Assembly (NCBI GenBank): GCA_035528905.1
Contig: DATKXU010000080.1
Location: forward strand, 1 to 47,043
DNA from: DATKXU01 sp035528905
GTDB lineage: Bacteria > Armatimonadota > UBA5829 > DTJY01
Length of the DNA stretch: 47,043 bases
Direction: 5' to 3'
Program-made: the position numbers and the translations under genes
Notes under the pieces: model-generated
What the model was told of the DNA's origin: nothing
Seen by the model: the letters and a program-made list of their open reading frames with translations, nothing else
Databases searched by the model: none
Part shown: one piece after another, positions 25,413-33,824 of the stretch
Position numbering within the stretch: the first letter of the stretch is position 1
Layout of the letters: every line of letters starts with the position of its first letter

Positions 25413-25419
25413 CACTCCC

Positions 25420-26070
25420 TTGAACAGCTCAAAACGTCAAATCAACATCGCGGTCATGGTATCCGCCCATGGCCGAGGGAGCAATCTCCAGGCGATCATA
25501 GATGCGTGCAAGGAAGGCCGAATTGACGGGCAGGTCGCCGTCGTCATCGGTACGAAGGCGGATGCTCCCGCTATGGATCGCGCGCGGAATGCAGGCATCC
25601 CGGCGGTCGAGGTTCGGGCGAAAGCCTTTGCGACCGACGCAGAATACGCCGCCCGCCTCCTTGAGGTTCTGGCAGAGCACGAAGCCGATCTCATGTGCCT
25701 CGCCGGCTACATGCGCGTCCTGCCTTCCGAGGTCGTGAGCGCCTACCGCTGGCGGATAATGAACATCCACCCGGCGCTGATCCCCCTGTTCTGCGGCAAG
25801 GGCATGTACGGCGAGCGCGTCCACCAGGCGGCCCTCGATTATGGTGTGAAGGTTTCCGGCTGCACAGTACACTTCGTGGACGAGGAATACGATACCGGTC
25901 CCATTATTCTCCAGAAGGCCGTACCCGTGGAGGAGGGTGACACCTGGGAAACCCTCGCGGCGCGGATACTCATCCAGGAGCACAAGGCGTACCCCGAAGC
26001 GATCCAGCTCTTCGCGGAAGGCCGCCTCCGCGTCGAAGGCCGTGTGGTGCATGTGCTTCCGGCCAGTTAG
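25420..26070 (+). CDS. purN: Phosphoribosylglycinamide formyltransferase
   Basis: 216 residues. Transfers a formyl group from 10-formyl-tetrahydrofolate to glycinamide ribonucleotide. Catalytic residues are in place: Asn115 and His117 (MNIHPALIP) and Asp158 (EEYDTGPII). The phosphate loop reads HGRGSNLQA. The most likely start is TTG 25420, with GAGG about eight bases before it at the edge of the repeat block; ATG 25456 would cut off the first beta strand. Slightly longer than usual at the C-terminus. Confidence 0.93.
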   Translation: MNSSKRQINIAVMVSAHGRGSNLQAIIDACKEGRIDGQVAVVIGTKADAPAMDRARNAGIPAVEVRAKAFATDAEYAARLLEVLAEHEADLMCLAGYMRVLPSEVVSAYRWRIMNIHPALIPLFCGKGMYGERVHQAALDYGVKVSGCTVHFVDEEYDTGPIILQKAVPVEEGDTWETLAARILIQEHKAYPEAIQLFAEGRLRVEGRVVHVLPAS

Positions 26071-26113
26071 TCTCCATCTTCTTGGACAATCTTTTCTTGT
26101 ATGGAGGTCATCT

Positions 26114-27697
26114 ATGCCGAGAATCAAGCAGGCGCTGATCAGCGTGTCCGACAAGTCCGGAGTCGTCGAGTTCGCAAAAGCCCTGGCGGAGATGGGCGTG
26201 GAGATCATCTCAACCGGGGGCACCGCGAAGGCGCTCTCGGATGCCGGGATAAAAGTCACCGGTATCTCGGAGGTCACCGGCTTCCCGGAGATGATGGAGG
26301 GCCGGGTGAAGACTCTGCACCCGGCGGTTCATGGTGGATTGCTGGCCGACCGGTCGAAGCCGGACCACATGCGGCAGATGGAGGAGCATGGGATCAAGCC
26401 GATTGACCTGGTTGCGGTGAATCTGTATCCCTTCGCTCAGACGGTCGCAAAACCCGACGTCACTCTCGAAGACGCGATCGAGAACATAGACATCGGCGGG
26501 CCGTCAATGGTTCGCTCGGCCTCGAAGAACTTCGCCAGCGTCACGATTGTCGTAGACCCCGGGGATTACGGCGCCGTTCTCCAGGAGATGCGCGAGAACG
26601 AGGGCGAAACAACCTACGAGACGCGCGCCGGGCTCGCTGCGAAGGCGTTCACGCACACGGCGGCTTACGACACGATGATCTCCGGCTACCTCCGGCGCAG
26701 GTTCATGCCCGCTGAGGAGTTCCCCCGCCTGATTGACCTCCGGTTCGAGAAGGTGCAGGAGCTCCGGTACGGCGAGAATCCCCATCAGAAGGGCGCGTTC
26801 TACAAAACGCCCGGCTACTCCGGCCCCGGCATCGCGAGCGCGAAGCAGCTTTCCGGCAAAGAGCTTTCCTTCAACAATATCTGGGATGCGAACGCCGCCC
26901 TGGAGCTGGTCAAGGAGTTCGATGAGCCGGCGTGTGTCATAATCAAGCATGCGAACCCATGCGGCGCGGCGGTGGCAGACGACCTCTCTCAGGCATATCT
27001 GCGTGCGCTCGAAGGCGACCCCGTATCAGCGTTCGGAGGCATCATCGCCTTCAGTGGCGCACTGACCGCCAAGGTCGCCGAAACCATCATGGGCGGCCAG
27101 GCGTTCTACGAGGTGATCATCGCACCGAGGTTCGAGTCTGACGCGATTCCCGTTCTCACGGAGAGGAAGAAATGGGGCGCGAACCTGCGTCTTCTCGAGG
27201 TCGGCGATCTCAAGCGGCCGGAGGCCGTCGCAGGCATCGAGAGCAAGGATATGAAGAAGGTCACCGGCGGCCTGCTCGTTCAGGACAGGGATGTCTCGGA
27301 ACTGAGCCGTTCCGACCTGCGTAAAGTTACAGAGAGGACACCCACGGATGCCCAGATCGAGGACCTGCTCTTCGCCTGGAAGGTGGTCAGGCACGTAAAG
27401 TCAAACGCCATCGTCATCGCGAAGGGCAAGCAGGTTCTGGGCGTCGGCGCCGGCCAGATGAACCGCGTGAACTCCGTGAGGCTGGCGGTTGCCCGGGCGG
27501 GAGACAAGGCGAAAGGTGCGGTTCTGGCCTCGGATGCGTTCTTCCCGTTCCCGGATGGGCCTCAGGAGGCGGGAGAGGCCGGAGTCGCAGCCATAATCCA
27601 GCCAGGCGGTTCGGTCAAGGATCAGGAGGTCGTTGATACCGCGAACAGATATGGCATGGCCATGGTCTTCACCGGCGTCAGGCACTTCAGGCATTGA
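26114..27697 (+). CDS. purH: Bifunctional AICAR transformylase / IMP cyclohydrolase
   Basis: 527 residues. Catalyses the last two steps to IMP. The N-terminal cyclohydrolase half starts RIKQALISVSDKSG and contains GRVKTLHPAVHGG; the transformylase half includes YGENPHQKGAFY, IIKHANPCGAAV and FPFPDGP. GGAGG lies six bases before ATG 26114; the frame extends upstream into purN sequence without a start of this quality. It completes the purine cluster. Confidence 0.97.
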   Translation: MPRIKQALISVSDKSGVVEFAKALAEMGVEIISTGGTAKALSDAGIKVTGISEVTGFPEMMEGRVKTLHPAVHGGLLADRSKPDHMRQMEEHGIKPIDLVAVNLYPFAQTVAKPDVTLEDAIENIDIGGPSMVRSASKNFASVTIVVDPGDYGAVLQEMRENEGETTYETRAGLAAKAFTHTAAYDTMISGYLRRRFMPAEEFPRLIDLRFEKVQELRYGENPHQKGAFYKTPGYSGPGIASAKQLSGKELSFNNIWDANAALELVKEFDEPACVIIKHANPCGAAVADDLSQAYLRALEGDPVSAFGGIIAFSGALTAKVAETIMGGQAFYEVIIAPRFESDAIPVLTERKKWGANLRLLEVGDLKRPEAVAGIESKDMKKVTGGLLVQDRDVSELSRSDLRKVTERTPTDAQIEDLLFAWKVVRHVKSNAIVIAKGKQVLGVGAGQMNRVNSVRLAVARAGDKAKGAVLASDAFFPFPDGPQEAGEAGVAAIIQPGGSVKDQEVVDTANRYGMAMVFTGVRHFRH

Positions 27698-27754
27698 TGG
27701 GTTGGTGGGCCTTATCCTGACTGCCGCCGGCTGATTGCGAGTAAGGAGGATTCT

Positions 27755-29581
27755 ATGTGCGGCATAGTTGGTTTCGTTGGTCGAAGGGACTGCGTAGACA
27801 CGCTGATTGATCAGCTTTCAAAGTTGGAATACCGAGGCTACGACTCAGCCGGGATTGCGGTTCTTGAGGACAGCCGACTGGCGGTGACCAGGAGCGCCGG
27901 GAAGATTAGGGACTTGAAGGCTCTACTGGATGGCCAGAAGCTTTCCGGCGAGTTGGGTATAGCTCACACCCGTTGGGCAACACACGGTCCTCCGTCAACC
28001 CGTAATGCTCATCCTCATACCGACTGCTTGGGCGATATAGCCGTAGTTCACAACGGGATTGTGGAGAACTACCTGGAGCTGCGCGAGGAACTCCAGTCGA
28101 AAGGCCATATCCTCAAATCAGAGACGGACACCGAGGTTATTCCCCACTTGATCGAGGAATACTTCGATGGCGATCTTGTTTCGGCGGTGCGGCGAGCAGT
28201 CTCTCGGCTGAGCGGCTCCTACGCGCTGGGCATCATCTCTCGGCATGCTCCGGGTTTGCTGATTGGGGTTCGCCAGGACAGTCCGTTGGTTATCGGCCTC
28301 ACCGATTGCGAGAAATACCTCGCCTCGGATATTCCCGCGCTGCTTGGGTACACGCGCGATGTGATAGCCCTCGAGGACGGCGACTTTGTTCAGATGTCCC
28401 TGGACGGCCTCGATATCTCCTCGGCCGACGGCCGGCCGGTCTCCAGGTCCACTTTCCGGGTTACCTGGGATGCAGCCGCCGCAGAGAAGGGCGGCTACGA
28501 GCATTTCATGCTGAAGGAGATTCACGAGGATCCTGACGCCGCGCTGGATACACTGCGCGGCCGCTTGACCCCGGAGGATTCCGTCAGCCTGGAGGAGATC
28601 AAGCTGTCGGAGGAGCAGATTCGGCACTTCGACCGCATCTTCATGGTTGCCTGCGGGACTGCGTACTACGCCGGCTGTGTGGGCAGGTACTTCTTCGAGG
28701 CGATTCTCGGCATGCCCGTGGATGTGGAGCTTGCCTCGGAGTTCCGGTACCGTGCGCCGATCCTCAACAGCCGCAGCCTGGTGATCACCATCAGCCAGTC
28801 GGGTGAGACGGCGGATACGCTGGCGGCTCTGCGTCTGGCGAAGTCATCCGGCGCGGCCACAATCGGCGTCGTCAACGTCGTGGGAAGCACCATGTGCCGT
28901 GAGGCGGAGAACCTCCTGTACACACGGGCGGGCCCTGAGATCTGCGTTGCATCCACGAAGGCCTATGTGAGCCAGTTGGTCGCCCTGTATCTGCTCGGCC
29001 TCTACATCGCGCGATCCAGAGGCGTGATCACAGCCGAGCAGGAGGCGGATTACGTTCGCGGACTGCGTGAGCTTCCCGATCTCCTTACCAAAACCTTGGA
29101 AACTGAGAAGGAGGTTCAGGCCATCGCCGAGGAGCTGGCCGGTAGGGAGCACTTCTTCTACCTTGGCCGGGGCATTGACTTCGCCCTTTGCTTCGAAGGG
29201 GCGCTGAAGCTCAAGGAGGTTTCGTACACCCACGCGGAAGCCTATGCCGCTGGCGAGATGAAGCACGGCCCGCTGGCCCTCATCACTCAGGGGATGCCCG
29301 TCATCAACATTGTTACTCAAGATCGTGTGCGCGAGAAGATGCTGTCGAACATCAGGGAGGTCCAGGCTCGGCGAGGATGCGTCTTCGCCATCGCCAAAGA
29401 GGGTGACCCCGAAACACACCGGGTCGCCGATTACACGGTCCATATCCCCAGAGCGCAGGAGATCTTCATGCCCGTGCTGGCTGTCGTGCCGCTTCAACTG
29501 TTTGCGTACTATGTGGCGAAGCGGCTTGGCTGTGAGATAGATCAGCCGCGCAACCTGGCGAAGAGCGTGACGGTGGAGTAG
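27755..29581 (+). CDS. glmS: Glucosamine-6-phosphate synthase
   Basis: 608 residues. Makes glucosamine-6-phosphate from fructose-6-phosphate and glutamine, feeding peptidoglycan and LPS. The Ntn glutaminase domain starts MCGIVGFVGRRD, with Cys2 as nucleophile; two SIS domains follow (VACGTAYYAG, TISQSGETADTL), and the C-terminus NLAKSVTVE is typical. AAGGAGG lies upstream of ATG 27755. The 57-base gap to purH is too short for a glmS ribozyme, and none is seen. Confidence 0.98.
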   Translation: MCGIVGFVGRRDCVDTLIDQLSKLEYRGYDSAGIAVLEDSRLAVTRSAGKIRDLKALLDGQKLSGELGIAHTRWATHGPPSTRNAHPHTDCLGDIAVVHNGIVENYLELREELQSKGHILKSETDTEVIPHLIEEYFDGDLVSAVRRAVSRLSGSYALGIISRHAPGLLIGVRQDSPLVIGLTDCEKYLASDIPALLGYTRDVIALEDGDFVQMSLDGLDISSADGRPVSRSTFRVTWDAAAAEKGGYEHFMLKEIHEDPDAALDTLRGRLTPEDSVSLEEIKLSEEQIRHFDRIFMVACGTAYYAGCVGRYFFEAILGMPVDVELASEFRYRAPILNSRSLVITISQSGETADTLAALRLAKSSGAATIGVVNVVGSTMCREAENLLYTRAGPEICVASTKAYVSQLVALYLLGLYIARSRGVITAEQEADYVRGLRELPDLLTKTLETEKEVQAIAEELAGREHFFYLGRGIDFALCFEGALKLKEVSYTHAEAYAAGEMKHGPLALITQGMPVINIVTQDRVREKMLSNIREVQARRGCVFAIAKEGDPETHRVADYTVHIPRAQEIFMPVLAVVPLQLFAYYVAKRLGCEIDQPRNLAKSVTVE

Positions 29582-29586
29582 GCAAA

Positions 29587-29653
29587 TCTAACCGCCGATG
29601 AACGCCGATTGACGCAGATGATGGTAGGGGCCGCACCTGTGGCGGCCGGAGGT
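29587..29653. repeat. Two word-repeat blocks (CCGATGAACGC family and GTAGGGGC family)
   Basis: ACCGCCGATGAACGCCGATT with GACGCAGATGATGG (29590-29623) is one arm of the family seen again at 46120. It is followed at once by GTAGGGGCCGCACCTGTGGC and GGCCGGAGG, a separate hairpin (GGCCGC-ACCTGTG-GCGGCC). Together they fill more than half of the 117-base gap. Confidence 0.7.
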
Positions 29654-29698
29654 TTCCCCTCTCCGTACTCATTACATAGAGCCCTTGAAGGCTAGACG

Positions 29699-32644
29699 AT
29701 GAAGAATGCAATCAAAGCAGTCCTGTTCGACCTAGACGGGGTGATAGTCTTCACGGACAAGTATCATTACCTCGGCTGGAAGAGGCTTGCGGACGAGCAG
29801 GGCTGGGAGTTCGACGAGACGATAAACCATAAGTGCCGTGGGGTCTCGAGGATGGCGTCGCTCCAGGTCATCCTCGATCACAACAAGGTCGGCCTGCCGG
29901 AAGATGAGAAGGTCGCCGTTGCCGACCGAAAAAACGAGTACTATATCGAGCTGCTGCGGCAAATCGGCGAGGATGATCTCTACCCGGGCGCGGTGGAGTT
30001 TCTGAGGGCGCTCAAGGCCAGGGATGTCAAGCTCGCTCTCTGCTCGGCAAGCAGGAACGCAGTGATGGTTCTCGAGCGCCTCGGCCTCGCGGACTTCTTC
30101 GACGCGATCGTCACGGGTTGCGACATTACGAAGACAAAGCCGGATCCGGAAATCTTCCTGCTGGCGGCGCAGAGACTGAACGTCCCTCCTCAGCATTGCC
30201 TCGTCTTCGAGGACGCCGCCTCCGGTGTGGAGGCGGCCCGGCGCGGCGGGATGAAGTGCATCGGCGTGGGGACGCCCGACCGCCTTCCGGAAGCCCTGGA
30301 GACGATGGTCGGCTACGACGAGATAGACATTGACGCCATGCTCGAAGCCGGCCACAAGAAGTACGTCCAAGCCGAGCCTTGGGCAGTGGCCGAGACCGAG
30401 ATAAACCCCCAAAAGGCGGCGTATTGGGAGAGCCTGTTCGCCCTCACCAACGGGTACATGGGAGTGCGCGGGACTTACGATCGGGACGAGCCGCAAGTGG
30501 CGTCTTGCTCTGCCCCCGGCACGTTCATCAACGGCATTTACGACTACCTCCCTTATCATCACCTGGTCGCGTGGAAAGGCCTCCCGACGCGGTGGCACGC
30601 GATGGCGAACATCGGCCACTGGACGACGATCAATCTGGAGGTCGAGGGGGAGCGGTTCAGCCTTTTCAGTGGAAAGGTTTCGGATTATCGCAGGGAGCTC
30701 GATCTCAAGAACGGCGTGGTTCGATCATCGCTCACCTGGGAATCGCCCGGCGGGAAGAAGGTCCGCATCGAGAGCACGAGACTTGTGAGCATGGTCAGGC
30801 GCCACAGCGCCGCAATCCGTTATGAAGTGACTCCGCTGAACTTCACCGGCTCCGTGGTGCTCGAATCGGTCATTAAAGGCAAACATCGGGGCAATGTCTT
30901 TCCGAATTGCGCCACGGAGATCGTGGAGAAGGGCTGCGTCGAGGGCTGCCATTTCTTCCTGACCCGCACCAGGGAATCGAACTTCACCATCGGCATGGCT
31001 TTCGGCCATAAGCTGAATGCGCCGGGGGACGCGGAAACGACTGACCTCTTCACCGACGACTCTCTGATCTACACGCTGAATGTCCAGGCCGTCGAGGGCG
31101 AGAAAATCGTCCTGGAGAAGCATGCGCGCTTCTGCACGTCCTTCGAGGAGGCCGCCGAGAATGTGCTCAGCCTGGCGCTTGCCGGGGTTGACGCCACTCT
31201 CCGCGACGGATTCGATAAGCTCTACGAAGAGCAGTCAGCTTTCTGGAATGCCTTCTGGGAGACGGCGGACATCGAGATCGGCGGGAACACGGCCGATCAG
31301 CAGGCGGTGCGTTTCACGCTTTTCCATCTGAGGCAGAGCCATCCGGAGGACGACCGACGCTCCATATCCGCGACCGGCATGACGAGCGATGGATACTGGG
31401 GCCACGTCTACTGGGACGCGGAAATGTACATATCGCCCATGTTCAACTACACGCAGCCGGAGCTGGTGCGGCCGCTCCTGATGTATCGCTACAACATCCT
31501 GGACAAGGCCTGTGCACATGCCGCCGAGATGGACGGCGTCGGAGCGCTCTGGGCGTGGAACTCGATCAACGGCGAGGAGTGCGGCGTCATTTTTGAGGCT
31601 GCGACCGCGCAGTACCACATAAACCCTGATGTGATACACGCCGTCTGGCGCTACTATGTGCAGACCGGGGATACGGACTTCATGTACCGCTGCGGTGCCG
31701 AGATGCTCTTCGAGAGCGCCCGGTTCCTCGCCGATAGGGGCAAATTCATCCCCGAGAGGGACAACAAGTTCTGCATCAATGTCGTCTGCGGCCCTGATGA
31801 GTACGGCTGCGCCGTGGACAACAACTGCTACACCAATGTGATGGCACAGTTCCATCTGGATTTCGCCGTCAGGACCTACAAGGAGATTTGCGAGAAGCGC
31901 CCGGACCTGCTGGCAGCCCTCAAGGAGAAGATCCGTCTGAGCGATGACGAACCGGAGGTGTGGAAGAAGGCCGCGGACAACATGTACATCCCCTTCGACG
32001 AGCGGCTGGGCATCCACAAGCAGGACGACAGCTTCCTGTTCAGGGACCCTGTGGACATGACCAAGATTCCGCTCTACACCGACATTCGGTGGCACTATCA
32101 TCCGCTCAATCTCTGGCGGATGCAGGTGGCCAAGCAGGCCGATGTCGTTCTCCTCATGGTCACGCTGGGCGACAGGTTCGGCAAGCCGGTCAAGCGGGCG
32201 AACTACGAGTACTACGAGCCCCGGACGAACCACGGGTCCTCGCTCTCGCCGGCCATTCACTCGATTGCCGCCGCGGAGATCGGCAAGGTGGAGGAGGCGT
32301 ATGACTACTTCCGCCTGTCTGCGTATATGGATTTGTCCGACTTCAAGAACAATGCGAGCAACGGCGTTCACGCCGCCTGCCTCGGCGGCACGTGGATGTC
32401 CGTCATCAACGGCATAGCGGGAATGCGCGATTACGAGGACAAGCTCATATTCAACCCCGTGCTGCCGGAGGCGTGGGAGTATTATCGTTTCAAGATCCGT
32501 TATCGCGGCCGCCTGATTGGGGTAGATGTGCAGAGGGGCAAGGTCACCTACGAGCTTCTCTCCGGCGAGCGGGTTTCCCTCTATTCGGGCGATCGGGAGA
32601 TCAAGCTGTCGAAGGAGGCCCCAAAGGCGGTTGTGGAGCTCTAA
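29699..32644 (+). CDS. Fusion of beta-phosphoglucomutase (HAD) and GH65 disaccharide phosphorylase
   Basis: 981 residues. Residues 1-215 are a HAD beta-phosphoglucomutase: DLDG at 11-14 (nucleophile Asp11, acid/base Asp13), CSASRNAVM, and the motif KTKPDPEIF. From about 220 on it is a glycoside hydrolase family 65 phosphorylase, with the general acid in NGEE (Glu626 or 627) and the phosphate-binding HGSSLS at 845-850. GH65 enzymes split maltose, trehalose, kojibiose or nigerose with phosphate into glucose and beta-glucose-1-phosphate, which the first domain converts to glucose-6-phosphate. The fusion therefore channels the intermediate. Which disaccharide is used cannot be told. No signal peptide: cytoplasmic. 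The start ATG 29699 has only a weak ribosome site. Confidence 0.93.
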   Translation: MKNAIKAVLFDLDGVIVFTDKYHYLGWKRLADEQGWEFDETINHKCRGVSRMASLQVILDHNKVGLPEDEKVAVADRKNEYYIELLRQIGEDDLYPGAVEFLRALKARDVKLALCSASRNAVMVLERLGLADFFDAIVTGCDITKTKPDPEIFLLAAQRLNVPPQHCLVFEDAASGVEAARRGGMKCIGVGTPDRLPEALETMVGYDEIDIDAMLEAGHKKYVQAEPWAVAETEINPQKAAYWESLFALTNGYMGVRGTYDRDEPQVASCSAPGTFINGIYDYLPYHHLVAWKGLPTRWHAMANIGHWTTINLEVEGERFSLFSGKVSDYRRELDLKNGVVRSSLTWESPGGKKVRIESTRLVSMVRRHSAAIRYEVTPLNFTGSVVLESVIKGKHRGNVFPNCATEIVEKGCVEGCHFFLTRTRESNFTIGMAFGHKLNAPGDAETTDLFTDDSLIYTLNVQAVEGEKIVLEKHARFCTSFEEAAENVLSLALAGVDATLRDGFDKLYEEQSAFWNAFWETADIEIGGNTADQQAVRFTLFHLRQSHPEDDRRSISATGMTSDGYWGHVYWDAEMYISPMFNYTQPELVRPLLMYRYNILDKACAHAAEMDGVGALWAWNSINGEECGVIFEAATAQYHINPDVIHAVWRYYVQTGDTDFMYRCGAEMLFESARFLADRGKFIPERDNKFCINVVCGPDEYGCAVDNNCYTNVMAQFHLDFAVRTYKEICEKRPDLLAALKEKIRLSDDEPEVWKKAADNMYIPFDERLGIHKQDDSFLFRDPVDMTKIPLYTDIRWHYHPLNLWRMQVAKQADVVLLMVTLGDRFGKPVKRANYEYYEPRTNHGSSLSPAIHSIAAAEIGKVEEAYDYFRLSAYMDLSDFKNNASNGVHAACLGGTWMSVINGIAGMRDYEDKLIFNPVLPEAWEYYRFKIRYRGRLIGVDVQRGKVTYELLSGERVSLYSGDREIKLSKEAPKAVVEL

Positions 32645-32679
32645 GTAGTCTCCGCCGGTTGTAGCTCAACAAAATGATG

Positions 32680-32706
32680 CTCTCGCCCGCATGCGGGGAG
32701 AGGGGG
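32680..32706. repeat. Short inverted repeat CTCTCGCCCGCATGCGGGGAG
   Basis: CTCTC-GCCCGC and GCGGG-GAGAG pair around AT, ending in a run of G. No T-run follows on either strand, so it is not a classical terminator. It lies 36 bases after the GH65 fusion gene. Confidence 0.6.
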
Positions 32707-32747
32707 TATCTCGGTCGCAGGTACTAACGGTCGTTACTTAGAGAACT

Positions 32748-32798
32748 TTAGCCCGGAGGAATTCGCTCACGTTTAGCCCAGAAATTTATTCCTGGGCG
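32748..32798. repeat. Tandem pair of TTTAGCCC units with AT-rich core
   Basis: Two direct units starting TTTAGCCC: the first continues GGAGGAATTCGCTC, the second CAGAAATTTATTCCTGGGC. The second folds on itself (GCCCAG/CTGGGC with an AT-rich loop). The rest of the 218-base gap (32645-32862) shows nothing I can name. Confidence 0.6.
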
Positions 32799-32862
32799 CG
32801 TCTGGATTGTTCCGATGCTGCCGGAATGCAATTCGTTGCGGCAGTGGAACCCGGTAGCTGCC

Positions 32863-33753
32863 ATGAAACCCATCCTGATCCTGAACCCGGCCGCTGGCCG
32901 GGCGAAATCAGCAGCGGTCGAGGAGAGCCTTAACCGCGCATTCCGCAAGCACGGCATACCGTGCGAGATCGCGGTCGCGGCCAAGGCTGGGGACGGCTAC
33001 GCCCTCGCCGGAAAAGCTGCTGATGAAGGCTATGACCCCATCATTGCGGGCGGCGGAGATGGCACCGTCAACGGAGTCATAAACGGCCTAGTCGGCACTG
33101 ATGCGACATTGGGCATAATCCCGATCGGGAGCGTCAACGTCCTCGCCAGGGAGCTGGGGATTCCTCTCGATTTCCGAAAGGCCATTCAGACCATCGCTGA
33201 TGGGGTTGTGAAGAAGATTGACCTCGGATGCGCCAACGGGCGGTATTTCACCCTGATGGCGGGGTTCGGCTTCGACGCCGAGGTGGTTGCGAACGTCGTT
33301 CAGCCGCTCAAGGACATGATCGGGTCATCGGCATACGTGCTTGAGGGGCTGGAGACCCTCGCCCGATATCGTGCCACAAACGTGGTTCTGGAAATGCCGG
33401 AGGGGACGTATTCGACAAAGGCTTTCTTGGTCATGGTTGCCAACGTGTCCACTTACACGTACAACCTGAAGATCACGCCGCACGCGGCTCCCGACGACGG
33501 CCTGCTGGACGTCTGCGTATTCGAGCGTCCGCTTGCCGATAAGATAGGCTTCATGCGCCAGATGGCGGAGGTATTCATCCACCGCCATCTCTACCACAGG
33601 GCGGTTCGGTACTTCCGAACCTCCAAAGTTACTGTGAGATCCGATCCCGAGGTCATGGTCCAGTTGGACGGCGACGCATTCGGAGCCACCCCCGTCGAGG
33701 TCTCGATCGCTCCCTCCATTCTCCCCGTCATCGTGCCTGCGGCGCCCGAATAG
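32863..33753 (+). CDS. Diacylglycerol/sphingosine kinase-family lipid kinase
   Basis: 296 residues. NPAAGRAKS (8-16) and the ATP-binding loop GGGDGT at 63-68 (IIAGGGDGTVNGVINGL) define the DAGK catalytic family, and IGSVNVLARELGIP follows. Members phosphorylate diacylglycerol, undecaprenol-like or sphingoid lipids; the substrate here is not clear. I start at ATG 32863 (MKPILILNP); an in-frame ATG 16 codons upstream is possible. Neither has a good ribosome site. The C-terminal beta domain ends with a hydrophobic, proline-rich tail. It ends at a strong terminator shared with the convergent TonB receptor. Confidence 0.92.
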   Translation: MKPILILNPAAGRAKSAAVEESLNRAFRKHGIPCEIAVAAKAGDGYALAGKAADEGYDPIIAGGGDGTVNGVINGLVGTDATLGIIPIGSVNVLARELGIPLDFRKAIQTIADGVVKKIDLGCANGRYFTLMAGFGFDAEVVANVVQPLKDMIGSSAYVLEGLETLARYRATNVVLEMPEGTYSTKAFLVMVANVSTYTYNLKITPHAAPDDGLLDVCVFERPLADKIGFMRQMAEVFIHRHLYHRAVRYFRTSKVTVRSDPEVMVQLDGDAFGATPVEVSIAPSILPVIVPAAPE

Positions 33754-33764
33754 ATCGGCCTAAA

Positions 33765-33800
33765 CAAGAAAGCCCCGGAGAGGCTCCGGGGCTTTCTTGG
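33765..33800. terminator. Bidirectional intrinsic terminator
   Basis: CAAGAAAGCCCCGGAG pairs with CTCCGGGGCTTTCTTG: 16 perfect base pairs around a three-base loop (AGG). The CTTTCTT and its complement give U-rich tails on both strands. It lies between the converging lipid-kinase and TonB-receptor genes. Confidence 0.85.
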
Positions 33801-33824
33801 CTCGATACTATGGCAAGGCAGAGG

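Noticed and set aside
27698..27754. glmS ribozyme upstream of glmS
   Set aside because: The gap is only 57 bases and lacks the conserved ribozyme core; AAGGAGG occupies its end.
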